Source: an uncultured Pelagibacteraceae bacterium (lineage in GTDB: Bacteria > Pseudomonadota > Alphaproteobacteria > Pelagibacterales > Pelagibacteraceae). Taken from it: a DNA stretch of 64,000 bases. The position numbers and the translations under genes are program-made. The notes below the pieces were generated by a model that saw only the letters and a program-made list of their open reading frames with translations, ran no database searches and was not told the origin of the DNA. Shown here piece after piece: positions 9,084-18,131 of this stretch (positions within the stretch are counted from its first letter, which is position 1; each line of letters opens with the position of its first letter). The stretch lies in assembly GCA_902591535.1 (NCBI GenBank), contig CACJBA010000001.1:62001-126000 (forward strand), given 5' to 3'.

Positions 9084-10977
9084 TGTTTAAAATTTTATGT
9101 TGAATTAAATCTTCCTTAATCTCAGTTAAAATTGCTGGATCATCTATTGTTGGTGGCACTTTGTATTCAACATTGTCAGCAATTTTTCTTATTGTTCCTC
9201 TTAAAATTTTACCTGACCTTGTTTTTGGTAATCTTTTAATTACAATTACTACTTTAAATGCAGCAACTGGACCTATTTTATCCCTAACCATTTTCACACA
9301 CTCTTTTGAAATTGAATTATTATCTTTATCAACACCTGACTTGAGAACTACTAATCCAATAGGTATTTGACCTTTTAATTTATCCGCAATACCAAGCACA
9401 GCACATTCAGCAACAGATTGATGTTCAGATAATACTTCTTCAATAGCTCCTGTTGATAATCTATGACCTGCAACATTTATAATGTCATCAGTTCTAGACA
9501 TAATCCAAATATAACCATCATCATCAATGTGGCCCGCATCATAAGTTTGATAATAGCCATCATAGTTAGACATGTAGTTTTCTTTGTATCTTTGGTCTGC
9601 ATTCCATAATGTTGGAAATGTCCCAGGAGGTAATGGAAGTTTTACGACAATATCTCCCATTTCATTTGGTTTGGCTAATGATTGATCTGGCTTAATTATT
9701 TTAACATCATATCCAGGTACAGCCTTACACGCTGAACCATATTTCGTTTCCATCATTTCAATACCAGTGCAATTTGAGCTAATAGCCCAACTAGTCTCTG
9801 TCTGCCACCAATGATCAATAACTGGTACTTTAAGTAAATTCTCCGCCCATTTAATTGTATCTGGGTCAGCTCTCTCTCCAGCAAGGAATAAGCTTTCAAA
9901 ATTACTTAAGTCATATTTAGAAAAAAATTTACCTTCAGGATCTTCTTTTTTTATAGCTCTAAAAGCTGTTGGGGCGGTGAAGAGAGATTTAACTTTATAG
10001 TCAGAGATTATTTTCCAAAAAGCACCAGCATCAGGTGTCCCAACAGGCTTACCTTCAAACAAAACTGTTGTACATCCTTTGAACAACGGAGCATAGACTA
10101 TATATGAGTGCCCAACAATCCAACCAATATCACTTGCTGACCACCAAATATCATCGGTATCAATGTTATAAATATTTTTCATAGTCCATTTGAGAGCCAC
10201 AATATGACCTCCAATGTCCCTTACAATACCTTTTGGGGTTCCAGTTGTACCTGATGTATATAAAATATAAGCAAACTCATTTGAGTTCATCTCAATACAA
10301 TCAGTATCTTTAGCATTAGAGACAACTTCTTCCCAGTTTACCTCGTTTGGACCATTTAATTTAACCTCATGACCAGGTCTTTGGAATAAAATCATCTTTT
10401 CAATTTTATGATTAGCTATTTTTATAGCCTCATCGACAAGAGGTTTGTACTCAACTGTTCTTCCTGGCTCAAATCCACAAGAAGCAGTCACCAATATCTT
10501 TGCTTTGCTGTCATCTATTCTGCTTGCAAGTTCATTAGAGGCAAATCCTCCAAATACAACCGAATGAATTGCACCAATTCTAGCACAAGCAAGCATGGCA
10601 ACTACTGCTTCTGGGATCATTGGCATGTAAATTATTACCCTGTCACCTTTGTTTGCACCTTGAGCCTTTAATGCTCCAGCAAATTTAGAAACTTTTGACC
10701 TTAATTCCTCATAAGTAAATTGATCTTTGTTACCAGTAATAGGACTATCATAAATTAAAGCAGTTTTTTCACCTCTACCCTGATCAATATGAATGTCTAG
10801 GGCGTTGTAACAAGTGTTTGTAACACCATCTTCGAACCATTTATAGAAAGGAGGATTAGATTTATTTAAAATTTTTGTTGGTTTTTTAAACCAGAAGATA
10901 TCTTTAGAAGCCTCCTTCCAAAATTTTTCAGGATTATTTATAGAATTTTGATAAATTTCTTTAAACTTAGAAGACAT
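9076..10977 (-). CDS. prpE: Propionyl-CoA (short-chain acyl-CoA) synthetase
   Basis: ATP-dependent ligase that activates propionate or acetate to the CoA thioester. The 633 residues match the AMP-forming acyl-CoA synthetase family. Visible elements are the P-loop-like YTSGTTGTPKG, the adenylation core (YQTYDAGHIDDDGYIWIMSRTDDIINVAGHRLS region) and the catalytic C-terminal lysine in TRSGKILRG. The segment TASCGFEPGR followed by YKPLVDEAI is typical of PrpE/ACSS3 rather than Acs, so propionate is the preferred guess. It is transcribed away from proteorhodopsin. Confidence 0.88.
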   Translation of the reverse strand: MSSKFKEIYQNSINNPEKFWKEASKDIFWFKKPTKILNKSNPPFYKWFEDGVTNTCYNALDIHIDQGRGEKTALIYDSPITGNKDQFTYEELRSKVSKFAGALKAQGANKGDRVIIYMPMIPEAVVAMLACARIGAIHSVVFGGFASNELASRIDDSKAKILVTASCGFEPGRTVEYKPLVDEAIKIANHKIEKMILFQRPGHEVKLNGPNEVNWEEVVSNAKDTDCIEMNSNEFAYILYTSGTTGTPKGIVRDIGGHIVALKWTMKNIYNIDTDDIWWSASDIGWIVGHSYIVYAPLFKGCTTVLFEGKPVGTPDAGAFWKIISDYKVKSLFTAPTAFRAIKKEDPEGKFFSKYDLSNFESLFLAGERADPDTIKWAENLLKVPVIDHWWQTETSWAISSNCTGIEMMETKYGSACKAVPGYDVKIIKPDQSLAKPNEMGDIVVKLPLPPGTFPTLWNADQRYKENYMSNYDGYYQTYDAGHIDDDGYIWIMSRTDDIINVAGHRLSTGAIEEVLSEHQSVAECAVLGIADKLKGQIPIGLVVLKSGVDKDNNSISKECVKMVRDKIGPVAAFKVVIVIKRLPKTRSGKILRGTIRKIADNVEYKVPPTIDDPAILTEIKEDLIQHKILNNG

Positions 10978-11139
10978 AAAGATTTGATTCGAATTCCTTA
11001 TTTTTTTTGATTTTTAACTTATAAATTGTATTTAATTTTAAAAATTAAGTAAAATCAATGAGAATAAGTCGCAATTAAGTCTTCATTTATCCAAATTAAT
11101 TTGCTATTAACCGCGACATTGGCTTAGGAAACTGAGTCT

Positions 11140-11153
11140 AGTTTATATAAACT
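11140..11153. promoter_or_regulatory. 14-base perfect palindrome upstream of proteorhodopsin
   Basis: AGTTTATATAAACT is its own reverse complement and lies 30 bases before the proteorhodopsin start. A weak sigma-70-like TTGGCT element lies about 15 bases further upstream. The palindrome could be an operator or overlap the -10 region. In DNA this AT-rich a 14-base palindrome may also arise by chance, so support is limited to symmetry and position. Confidence 0.3.
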
Positions 11154-11183
11154 AAATAAAAACTAACGAAGAGGGAGTTTTTT

Positions 11184-11957
11184 ATGAAAAAACTTAAACT
11201 GTTTGCTTTAGCAGCTATGGCTCTGATTGGATTTTCAGGTATAGCTATTGCAGCAGACGCAACGATGTTGATGCAAGATGACTTCGTAGGAATTTCATTC
11301 TGGGTTATCTCTATGGGAATGTTAGCAGCTACTGCTTTCTTTTTCATGGAAGCGGGCAACGTCGCATCAGGCTGGAGAACATCAGTTATTGTTGCTGGTC
11401 TAGTAACTGGTATAGCATTCATACACTACATGTACATGAGAGAAGTATGGGTATCTACTGGAGACTCACCAACTGTTTACAGATACATTGACTGGTTAAT
11501 TACTGTGCCTTTACAGATGGTAGAATTTTACTTAATTCTAGCAGCTATCGGTAAAGCAAACTCTGGAATGTTCTGGAGATTGTTAATCGGTTCATTAGTA
11601 ATGCTTATCGGTGGATACTTAGGTGAAGCAGGATATATTAATTCTACACTAGGTTTCATTATTGGAATGGCAGGTTGGATATACATTCTATATGAAATAT
11701 TCTCTGGTGAAGCTGGTAAAGCTGCAGCTAAAAGTGGTAACAAAGCTTTAGTAACTGCTTTTGGTGCTATGAGAATGATCGTTACAGTAGGTTGGGCAAT
11801 TTACCCATTAGGTTATGTATTTGGTTACTTAACTGGTGGTGTAGACGCTAACTCACTTAACGTCGTTTACAACTTAGCTGACTTCATTAACAAAATTGCA
11901 TTTGGTCTAGTAATTTGGGCTGCTGCAACTAGTTCAAGCGGAAAAAGAGCTAAGTAA
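11184..11957 (+). CDS. Proteorhodopsin, blue-absorbing proton pump
   Basis: Light-driven retinal proton pump of the inner membrane. The 257 residues include a cleavable signal peptide (about 1-23) and seven membrane helices. By alignment with the well-studied proteorhodopsin (offset of 6), D103 is the proton acceptor, T107 and E114 complete the DTE pump motif, H81 is the acceptor-linked histidine, and K237 in FINKIAF binds retinal. Position 111 is Gln, the residue that tunes the pigment to blue light (Leu gives green). A strong ribosome site (GAGGGAG) precedes the ATG and a terminator follows. No retinal-synthesis genes lie nearby. Confidence 0.97.
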   Translation: MKKLKLFALAAMALIGFSGIAIAADATMLMQDDFVGISFWVISMGMLAATAFFFMEAGNVASGWRTSVIVAGLVTGIAFIHYMYMREVWVSTGDSPTVYRYIDWLITVPLQMVEFYLILAAIGKANSGMFWRLLIGSLVMLIGGYLGEAGYINSTLGFIIGMAGWIYILYEIFSGEAGKAAAKSGNKALVTAFGAMRMIVTVGWAIYPLGYVFGYLTGGVDANSLNVVYNLADFINKIAFGLVIWAAATSSSGKRAK

Positions 11958-11977
11958 TTAGTTAAAATTTAAATTAA

Positions 11978-12012
11978 GGGCAAGTACATTTTTGTACTTG
12001 CCCTTTTTTTTA
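11978..12012 (+). terminator. Rho-independent terminator of proteorhodopsin
   Basis: GGGCAAGTAC and GTACTTGCCC form a 10-base-pair stem (11978-12003) around an ATTTTT loop, followed directly by a run of T. This is a clear intrinsic terminator ending the proteorhodopsin transcript before the desaturase gene. Confidence 0.93.
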
Positions 12013-12057
12013 CCTTTATTAAAATTATATATAATAACTATACATAATTTTTTATTC

Positions 12058-13059
12058 ATGGATGTTAAATTAGAAAAATGGCACAAATGCCATATTGATA
12101 AAGAAGTCCTTAAAGAACTCTCAAAGAAATCTAATTTAAAAGGACTTCAGCATGTTTCTATTTTTTTTGGCCTATTGCTGGTAACAGGAATTTTTGCATA
12201 CATTACCTGGGGAACTTGGTGGTCTGTATTTTGGTTTTTAGTTTATGGAAATATTTATTCGTTCTCTAATCCATTATGGCATGAGACAGGTCATAAAACT
12301 GCTTTTAAATCAAAATACTTAAACGAACTTTTTTATTATATCTCTTCTTACATGGCCAACTTTGAGCCCACAAGATGGAGATACACACACTTTATTCATC
12401 ATGGAAATACATATTCAACCGAGAATCCTTTTGATCATGAAATTGAATATGGAAATGATTTAAAAGAAACACCTAAAAGATTGATTATAAATGTTGTTCC
12501 TTTTCTAGATTTAATTTTTTTTAAAAAACATATTTCCTTTGAAATTATTCAGCATGCACTTGGAATAAAAACAAAAGTCATGAAAGATAGTATTCCAGAA
12601 AATGTACAACTGAAAGCAATTTTTAATTCAAGAATTTATGTTTTGATTTGGTTAACAATTATTTTATGGTCAATAATGGTTTCTTCTTGGATGCCAATGC
12701 TATTCTTTTTGTTACCACAATATTATGGAAAAACTTTGCATAAACTTGTAGCTTTTACGCAGCATGCAGGTCTTGCAAGAAACATTAAAGATCACAGACT
12801 TACATCTCGTGAAATGTATTTAAATCCAATACTAAGCTTTTTATATTGGAAAATGGAATATCATTTAACTCACCATATGTTTCCGACAGTTCCGTCTTAT
12901 AATTTAGATAAGCTACACCATCATATTAAAGATCAGTTACCACGAACTAATGATGGATTAATTGATGCTTATCAAGAAATTATTCCAGCGTTGTTGAGAC
13001 AAAAAGAGGATGAGACTTATTTTATAAAAAAAGAGCTTCCTCAGCCTCAAAATATTTAA
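12058..13059 (+). CDS. Membrane fatty-acid desaturase-family di-iron enzyme
   Basis: An integral-membrane di-iron oxygenase of about 333 residues. All three histidine boxes are visible: HETGH (75-79), HFIHH (111-115) and HLTHH near the C-terminus, with a further LHHHI. Hydrophobic segments flank them. The family desaturates or hydroxylates acyl chains or related substrates using O2 and electrons from ferredoxin. The start at 12058 is preferred because a longer frame from 11992 begins inside the terminator. The next two genes encode a matching ferredoxin and ferredoxin reductase, which supports a complete redox chain. The substrate is unknown; carotenoid or alkane hydroxylation are alternatives. 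Confidence 0.8.
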   Translation: MDVKLEKWHKCHIDKEVLKELSKKSNLKGLQHVSIFFGLLLVTGIFAYITWGTWWSVFWFLVYGNIYSFSNPLWHETGHKTAFKSKYLNELFYYISSYMANFEPTRWRYTHFIHHGNTYSTENPFDHEIEYGNDLKETPKRLIINVVPFLDLIFFKKHISFEIIQHALGIKTKVMKDSIPENVQLKAIFNSRIYVLIWLTIILWSIMVSSWMPMLFFLLPQYYGKTLHKLVAFTQHAGLARNIKDHRLTSREMYLNPILSFLYWKMEYHLTHHMFPTVPSYNLDKLHHHIKDQLPRTNDGLIDAYQEIIPALLRQKEDETYFIKKELPQPQNI

Positions 13060-13120
13060 AATTGTATTAAGTATGATTTTACATACTTGCTCAATTTAGA
13101 TATGAACCTATATATAACGC

Positions 13121-13441
13121 ATGGCAAAAATTACTTATAATACTTACGATAATAAAACACACACAATTGACGTTCAAAACGGATTAAGTGTTATGGAAGG
13201 TGCTGTTCAAAATGATATTCCAGGTATTGATGCAGATTGTGGAGGTGGTATGGCTTGTGCAACTTGCCACGTTTACGTCAAAGAAGAATGGTTAGGTAAG
13301 CTTCCAGCAAAAGAGGATGGAGAGGAAGATATGCTTGATATGGCATTTGAGCCAAAAAGTAACAGTCGACTAAGTTGCCAATTAATTGTTTCAGATGAAT
13401 TAGATGGATTAGAAATAAATATTCCATCAAAGCAAGCTTAA
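13121..13441 (+). CDS. [2Fe-2S] ferredoxin, adrenodoxin/ISC type
   Basis: A 106-residue soluble electron carrier. Cluster cysteines are seen in [13 protein letters not shown] (C-x5-C-x2-C) and in RLSCQLIV near residue 87. The acidic [11 protein letters not shown] stretch is typical of the vertebrate-type class that receives electrons from flavoprotein reductases. It abuts the ferredoxin reductase (stop at 13441, ATG at 13442) and follows the desaturase. It most likely passes electrons between these two, although many ferredoxins of this class serve several partners. Confidence 0.92.
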   Translation: MAKITYNTYDNKTHTIDVQNGLSVMEGAVQNDIPGIDADCGGGMACATCHVYVKEEWLGKLPAKEDGEEDMLDMAFEPKSNSRLSCQLIVSDELDGLEINIPSKQA

Positions 13442-14458
13442 ATGAATAAAACAGATGTATTAATTATTGGAGCAGGTCCCACAGGTTTGTTTTGTGCTCA
13501 CCAACTTGGAATTATAGGATTAACTTGCGAGATTGTAGATAATCTTGATAAGGCTGGAGGACAATGTATTGAACTTTATCCAGATAAACCAATTTATGAT
13601 ATTCCAGCAGTTCCTGAGTGCACTGGTGAAGAGTTAACAAATAATCTTTTACAACAAATAAAACCTTTTAATGTGAAATTTCATTTAAATGAAAGAGTAG
13701 AGGAACTTAAAAAAGTTGAAAAACGATGGAATGTTAAAACTTCAGGTGGTTTAGAGTTTGATGTTGCAGCTATCGTTATAGCTGGTGGTGTTGGTTCTTT
13801 TGAACCAAGAAAATTCTCAGTTAAAGAATGTGAAAAGTTTGAGGGGAGCTCTTTATTGTATTCAATTAAAGATAAAACAATATTTAAAGATAAAACTATC
13901 TCGATATTTGGTGGAGGAGATTCAGCTTTAGATTGGGCAATAGAACTGTCAAATGTATCAAATGTAAATTTAATTCACAGAAGAGACGGTTTTAGTGGAG
14001 CAGAATCTAGCGTTCAAAAAGTAAAACAACTGCATGAGCAAGGAAAATTAAATTTATTTACAAAGTATCAGATGGAGTCTGTTGTTGGTGATAATAAAAT
14101 TGACTTAATAAAAATAAAACATGACGAAGGTGAGATTAAAGAACTTAAGTCCGATTATGTTTTAGGTTTTTTTGGTTTAATTATGCAACTTGGTCCAATT
14201 TTAAATTGGGGTCTAAATATAAATAAAAAAACAGTCGAAGTTAATACTAAAAGTTTTGAGACCAATATAAGCGGTATATTTGCAATTGGAGATATTTGTT
14301 CTTACCCAGGTAAATTAAAATTAATTCTGTCAGGCTTTCATGAAGGAGCATTAGCTGCAAGAGGTTGTTTTAAATATGCTAAACCAGATGAAAAATTAAG
14401 GTTTGAATTTACAACAACATCTAAAGCTGCTCAAGAAAGACTTGGAATTAAAAAATGA
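13442..14458 (+). CDS. Ferredoxin--NADP+ reductase, thioredoxin-reductase-like
   Basis: A 338-residue FAD/NADPH flavoprotein. The N-terminal FAD fold (IIGAGPTGLFCAHQLG) is followed by GGQCIELYPDKPIYDIP, a hallmark of the TrxR-like FNR family. An NADPH-binding fold with SIFGGGDSALDWAIEL follows, then the C-terminal FAD site GIFAIGDICSYPGK. The redox CxxC of true thioredoxin reductases is not seen, which favours ferredoxin as partner. Such genes are often labelled trxB in SAR11. The gene sits directly after the ferredoxin and overlaps the GST gene by 4 bases. Confidence 0.88.
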   Translation: MNKTDVLIIGAGPTGLFCAHQLGIIGLTCEIVDNLDKAGGQCIELYPDKPIYDIPAVPECTGEELTNNLLQQIKPFNVKFHLNERVEELKKVEKRWNVKTSGGLEFDVAAIVIAGGVGSFEPRKFSVKECEKFEGSSLLYSIKDKTIFKDKTISIFGGGDSALDWAIELSNVSNVNLIHRRDGFSGAESSVQKVKQLHEQGKLNLFTKYQMESVVGDNKIDLIKIKHDEGEIKELKSDYVLGFFGLIMQLGPILNWGLNINKKTVEVNTKSFETNISGIFAIGDICSYPGKLKLILSGFHEGALAARGCFKYAKPDEKLRFEFTTTSKAAQERLGIKK

Positions 14459-15081
14459 TTGAATTATTTTCTGCCAACACTCCTAATGGATGGAAAATTG
14501 GTATTATGTTAGAGGAGATTGGTTACAAGTATAAAGTAACTAAAGTTGATTTAAGTAAAGACGAACAATTTAATCCAGAATTTGTAAAAATCAGTCCTTT
14601 TGGAAAAATTCCAGTAATTATTGATCATGAAGACAACAATACAGTTTTTGAATCTGGTGCTATTTTAATGTACTTGGCTGATAAAAGTGGAAAGTTTTAT
14701 GATCAAAAAGATAGACTGGTTATCAACCAATGGTTAATGGCTCAGATGGGAACCATCGGTCCTATGATTGGACAGCATCATCAGTTTCATCATTATAATT
14801 CTGGAAAGAGTGAGTTCGGAGAGGAAAGGTATTTCAAAATTGCCAGAAGAATATATGGAGAGTTAGACGCAAGATTAAAAGAATCAAAATTTCTTGCAGG
14901 ATCTGATTATACTATTGCTGATATTGCTACATGGCCGTGGATGGCAAGACATGAGTGGCACGATATTGGACTAAAGAAATATAAAAATTTATCTAGATGG
15001 TATTTAGAAATTGCTGAACGAGAAGGGACTGTTAAAGGTTTTAGTTTTATGGATAAGAACGCTAAAATACCTAAGCCTTAA
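14455..15081 (+). CDS. Glutathione S-transferase family protein, YfcG/Ure2p-like
   Basis: A 208-residue GST with an N-terminal thioredoxin-like domain (ELFSANTPNGWKIGIMLEEIG, then FGKIPVIID and VFESGAILMYLA, the glutathione-binding ESGAI loop) and a helical C-terminal domain (YTIADIATWPW). The TPNGWK segment matches the YfcG/Ure2p group, whose members have disulfide-reductase or peroxidase activity with glutathione. It is translationally coupled to the ferredoxin reductase by an ATGA overlap and ends the four-gene desaturase run. Confidence 0.88.
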   Translation: MIELFSANTPNGWKIGIMLEEIGYKYKVTKVDLSKDEQFNPEFVKISPFGKIPVIIDHEDNNTVFESGAILMYLADKSGKFYDQKDRLVINQWLMAQMGTIGPMIGQHHQFHHYNSGKSEFGEERYFKIARRIYGELDARLKESKFLAGSDYTIADIATWPWMARHEWHDIGLKKYKNLSRWYLEIAEREGTVKGFSFMDKNAKIPKP

Positions 15082-15087
15082 AGAACT

Positions 15088-15183
15088 TTATCCAAACAAT
15101 CTATAGAGGGTACTTAGTATTCCATAACCTGAAAATTCAATAGCTACTATGACGATGACAATTAATATTAATTTTTTATTCAT
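15088..15183 (-). CDS. Possible 31-residue membrane peptide
   Basis: The minus-strand ATG at 15183 opens a 31-codon frame (MNKKLILIVIVIVAIEFSG...) with one strong hydrophobic helix after a basic start, ending in TLYRLFG. The same frame stays open for about 22 more hydrophobic codons upstream without a standard start, so a longer two-helix protein that lost its start is possible. No clear ribosome site is visible. It lies between gst and dksA and follows dksA on the same strand. Confidence 0.3.
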   Translation of the reverse strand: MNKKLILIVIVIVAIEFSGYGILSTLYRLFG

Positions 15184-15298
15184 TTCAGAAACAAATATAA
15201 CAATAGCAAGATCCAGAAAAAAGGGTAATAAAAATAAATATATTTCTTAGCAAAAAGAAATGAGATTGAATTTTGTTTAGAAGATTTTTTTCTCATTT

Positions 15299-15814
15299 TT
15301 AGTCGTCTGCATGAACTTTTTCATCTTTTTCATGTTTTTCTTGTGCTGCAATAGTATATTTCGCAACAGGTCTTGCCATTAATCTTTTTAGTCCAATTGG
15401 TTCTGCTGTATCTAAGCAGTAACCGTAAGTGTCTTCTCTAATTCTCATCAAAGCCTTATCAATTTCTGAGATTAGTTTAATTTGTCTATTGATTGCTTTC
15501 ATTTCTACATTTTTATCAATGTATGAGCTAGCTTGATCAACAATATCTGCTGAAATATTATTATCATCCATGCTTCCATTATAGAGCGCCTCGTTATTTG
15601 CTTTTATTAATTCTTTTTTCCACTCTGTTAATCGAATTCTGAAAAATACTTTATGTTTTTCACACATATATTTTTCTGTATCTTTAGGGATATAATTTTT
15701 TGAAATTTTAACTGGTCCTTTTGAAATAACTTTAGGTTCAGCTTTTTTGGATTTGCTTACAATTTTAGTTTTTGGCTTTGTTGCTTTTTTTTTCGCTTTA
15801 GCAGTCTTAGGCAT
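15299..15814 (-). CDS. dksA: DksA/TraR-family RNA polymerase-binding regulator with a reduced zinc site
   Basis: DksA binds the RNA polymerase secondary channel and, with ppGpp, adjusts rRNA and amino-acid promoters. The 171-residue protein has a Lys/Ala-rich N-terminal tail (about 1-35), a helical coiled-coil centre and the C-terminal globule with TYGYCLDTAEPIGLKRLMARP. Only one of the four classical zinc-finger cysteines (in GYC) is retained, and the second CxxC pair is replaced by YTIAAQ. Such loss is known in alphaproteobacterial DksA proteins. The Lys-rich tail adds about 35 residues relative to E. coli DksA. Confidence 0.87.
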   Translation of the reverse strand: MPKTAKAKKKATKPKTKIVSKSKKAEPKVISKGPVKISKNYIPKDTEKYMCEKHKVFFRIRLTEWKKELIKANNEALYNGSMDDNNISADIVDQASSYIDKNVEMKAINRQIKLISEIDKALMRIREDTYGYCLDTAEPIGLKRLMARPVAKYTIAAQEKHEKDEKVHADD

Positions 15815-15891
15815 ATGTAAATTTTGAGTTCCGGAGTATATTCAGCAAAATAGGGGTGTCAAGCAGGCTGAATTGTTATAAATAATTATAA

Positions 15892-17214
15892 ATGACCAAT
15901 AATACCAAAAATATCAATAATGTTTTTTTTATTTTTATTATATCACATCTTATTTTCTGGACTTTGATTCCTTCACTTACAAATCATAATTTACCATTGG
16001 ACACAATTGAAGCTCTAGCTTGGGGGAGTAATTTGGATTGGGGATTCAATAAGCATCCTCCCATGAGTGCTTTCTTTACAGAAATTTTTTTTCAAATCTT
16101 TGGTTCTCAAGATTGGGTTTATTATTTATTAAGTCAAATTTTTGTAATCACGTCTTTTTATTATGTTTTTAAATTTTCTAAAGAAATTTTTAATAACGAC
16201 TTGTTAGGTTTAATTTCGGTTCTTTTAATAGAATCTATATATTTTTATAATTTTACTACACCAGAATTTAACGTAAATGTATGTCAATTACCATTCTGGT
16301 CATTAACAGTTTATTATTCTTGGAAAATATTTAGTGGAAAAGAAATAAAGTTTTTAGATTGTTTTTTAGTAGGTCTTTTTGCTGCATTTGGTTTTTTATC
16401 AAAATATTTATTTATATATCTGTTATTCTCCATTGATCTTTTATTTATTTATTTAATATTTATTAAAAAAGAGAGAAAATTTGATTTTAAATATTTAATA
16501 ACAATAGAGATTTTTTTAGTTGTATTAGTTCCCCATTTGATTTGGCTTTATAATAATGATTTTATTACCATTACCTATGGCCTTGCAAGAACCGGCTTAG
16601 AGCAATCTACTTTAATTGAACATATTTTATTTCCGTTAACTTTTTTACTTAAGCAATTAGGAATAATAATTCCATTTTTAATTTTAATTTGGTTATTAGT
16701 GAGAAATGTAAAATTTAAATTAAATTTTAAAGATAAAAAGTTACTTTTTTTATTAGCTGTAAATCTATTACCAATTTTTTTAATGTTTTTAACTTCATTA
16801 GTTACTGGTTCAAAAATAAGAACGATGTGGATGACACCTTTTTATTTATTTTTTGGTACATTCGCTGTTTATTTATTAAAAGAACAAATAAATCTTAAAA
16901 AATTAAAACCTTTTATGATTGGTATTGGTTTCTTTTTCTTTTTGTCTCCAATACTTTATGCTTACATTTCAATTTCAAAAGATGATAAGAGAACTGATTA
17001 TCAAGGAAAAGAGATTGCAATAAAAACTCAATATGCATGGGATCAGCAATTTAGTTCAACTATTAATGTAGTTTTGGGAAATGAGTGGAATGCAGGTAAT
17101 TTATCATATCATTTAAAATCACGACCAGTTTGGGAAGGAATTGTTGAAAAAGAAAAACTTGATCAATTGAAAGATTTTATGTGCCTTGATAATATTTGCA
17201 TAGGATCAAGATAG
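15892..17214 (+). CDS. GT39/ArnT-like membrane glycosyltransferase
   Basis: A 440-residue polytopic membrane protein with about ten hydrophobic helices. The first periplasmic loop carries LPLDTIEALAWG and GFNKHPPMSAFF, matching the DE/D-x-P-like loop of the GT-C fold, family 39 (PMT/ArnT). These enzymes transfer a sugar from a polyprenyl-phosphate carrier to lipid A, protein or another envelope acceptor. The next gene, a GT2 that probably makes the lipid-linked donor, abuts it with no gap. Acceptor and sugar are unknown. Confidence 0.82.
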   Translation: MTNNTKNINNVFFIFIISHLIFWTLIPSLTNHNLPLDTIEALAWGSNLDWGFNKHPPMSAFFTEIFFQIFGSQDWVYYLLSQIFVITSFYYVFKFSKEIFNNDLLGLISVLLIESIYFYNFTTPEFNVNVCQLPFWSLTVYYSWKIFSGKEIKFLDCFLVGLFAAFGFLSKYLFIYLLFSIDLLFIYLIFIKKERKFDFKYLITIEIFLVVLVPHLIWLYNNDFITITYGLARTGLEQSTLIEHILFPLTFLLKQLGIIIPFLILIWLLVRNVKFKLNFKDKKLLFLLAVNLLPIFLMFLTSLVTGSKIRTMWMTPFYLFFGTFAVYLLKEQINLKKLKPFMIGIGFFFFLSPILYAYISISKDDKRTDYQGKEIAIKTQYAWDQQFSSTINVVLGNEWNAGNLSYHLKSRPVWEGIVEKEKLDQLKDFMCLDNICIGSR

Positions 17215-18084
17215 ATGAAATATGTAATTTTAATTCCAATTTATAATGACAGGGAGTCATTGAAATTACTTATTGAGAATATCAATTATGAAGCAAAAGA
17301 TTTAAAGTCTGAAATTTCCATAATTGTTATAAATGATGCCTCTTCTCAACAGATAATAGATACTTATCCAAACATTGAAAATATTCATTCTATTGAGATT
17401 ATAAATATGAAAGAAAATAGAGGTCATGCAAGATGCATTGCTTCTGGTTTAAAATATATCTTTGAAAAAAAAGAATTTGATTATGTAATTCCAATGGATG
17501 GAGATGGAGAAGATAGACCAGAGGAAATTAAAAAATTTATAGAAATGGCAGATAACTCTGCGGGAAAATCAATTATTGGTGAGAGGGTAAAAAGATCAGA
17601 AGGTCTTTTCTTTAAGCTATGCTATCAGTTTCATAAGTTTTTAACTTTAGCATTTACGGGAAAATCAATTAAGTTTGGAAACTTTACCTGTTTATCTAAG
17701 ATAACAATTAAAAAAATGCTTGAAGAGAAGGCTACCTGGAATAGTTTTTCTGGCTCACTTAAAAAAATTGAAAATGATCTTGTTTCCATGCCGTCAATAA
17801 GAGGATCAAGATACTTTGGTCCATCAAAAATGAGTTTTTTTAATTTGTTAAAACATTCACTTTCTATAATTAGTGTATTTAGAAAAACCGTTTTAATAAG
17901 ATCAGCTTTATTTATAGTTTTTTATATTTTACTTATTAAAAGTTTTGCATCAGTAATTACCTCATTACCATTAGTCTTTTTACTGTTTATGATTTACTCA
18001 ATTTCTAGTTTAGCTTTAAGAGAAAATATTGAAGAATTTAATAATTCTTTAAACAATATACATGATGTTGATAAAATTAAATAA
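17215..18084 (+). CDS. GT2 polyprenyl-phosphate sugar transferase (DPM/GtrB-like)
   Basis: A 289-residue glycosyltransferase with the GT-A fold: ILIPIYNDRESL at the N-terminus, VINDASS, GHARCIASGL and the metal/nucleotide-binding MDGDGEDRPEEI near residues 98-109. Two hydrophobic helices near residues 225-265 anchor the C-terminus. The layout fits enzymes that load a hexose onto polyprenyl phosphate. The ATG directly follows the stop of the GT39 gene, so the two are translationally coupled and likely act as donor-maker and transferase. Confidence 0.85.
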   Translation: MKYVILIPIYNDRESLKLLIENINYEAKDLKSEISIIVINDASSQQIIDTYPNIENIHSIEIINMKENRGHARCIASGLKYIFEKKEFDYVIPMDGDGEDRPEEIKKFIEMADNSAGKSIIGERVKRSEGLFFKLCYQFHKFLTLAFTGKSIKFGNFTCLSKITIKKMLEEKATWNSFSGSLKKIENDLVSMPSIRGSRYFGPSKMSFFNLLKHSLSIISVFRKTVLIRSALFIVFYILLIKSFASVITSLPLVFLLFMIYSISSLALRENIEEFNNSLNNIHDVDKIK

Positions 18085-18131
18085 ATTTTAAGAATTGACA
18101 TGAATTTTATTTTTATTTATCATTAATTATT

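Noticed and set aside
11992-12057. N-terminal extension of the desaturase from an upstream ATG
   Set aside because: The start lies inside the proteorhodopsin terminator and adds a hydrophobic leader unlike the family; the ATG at 12058 is a better start.
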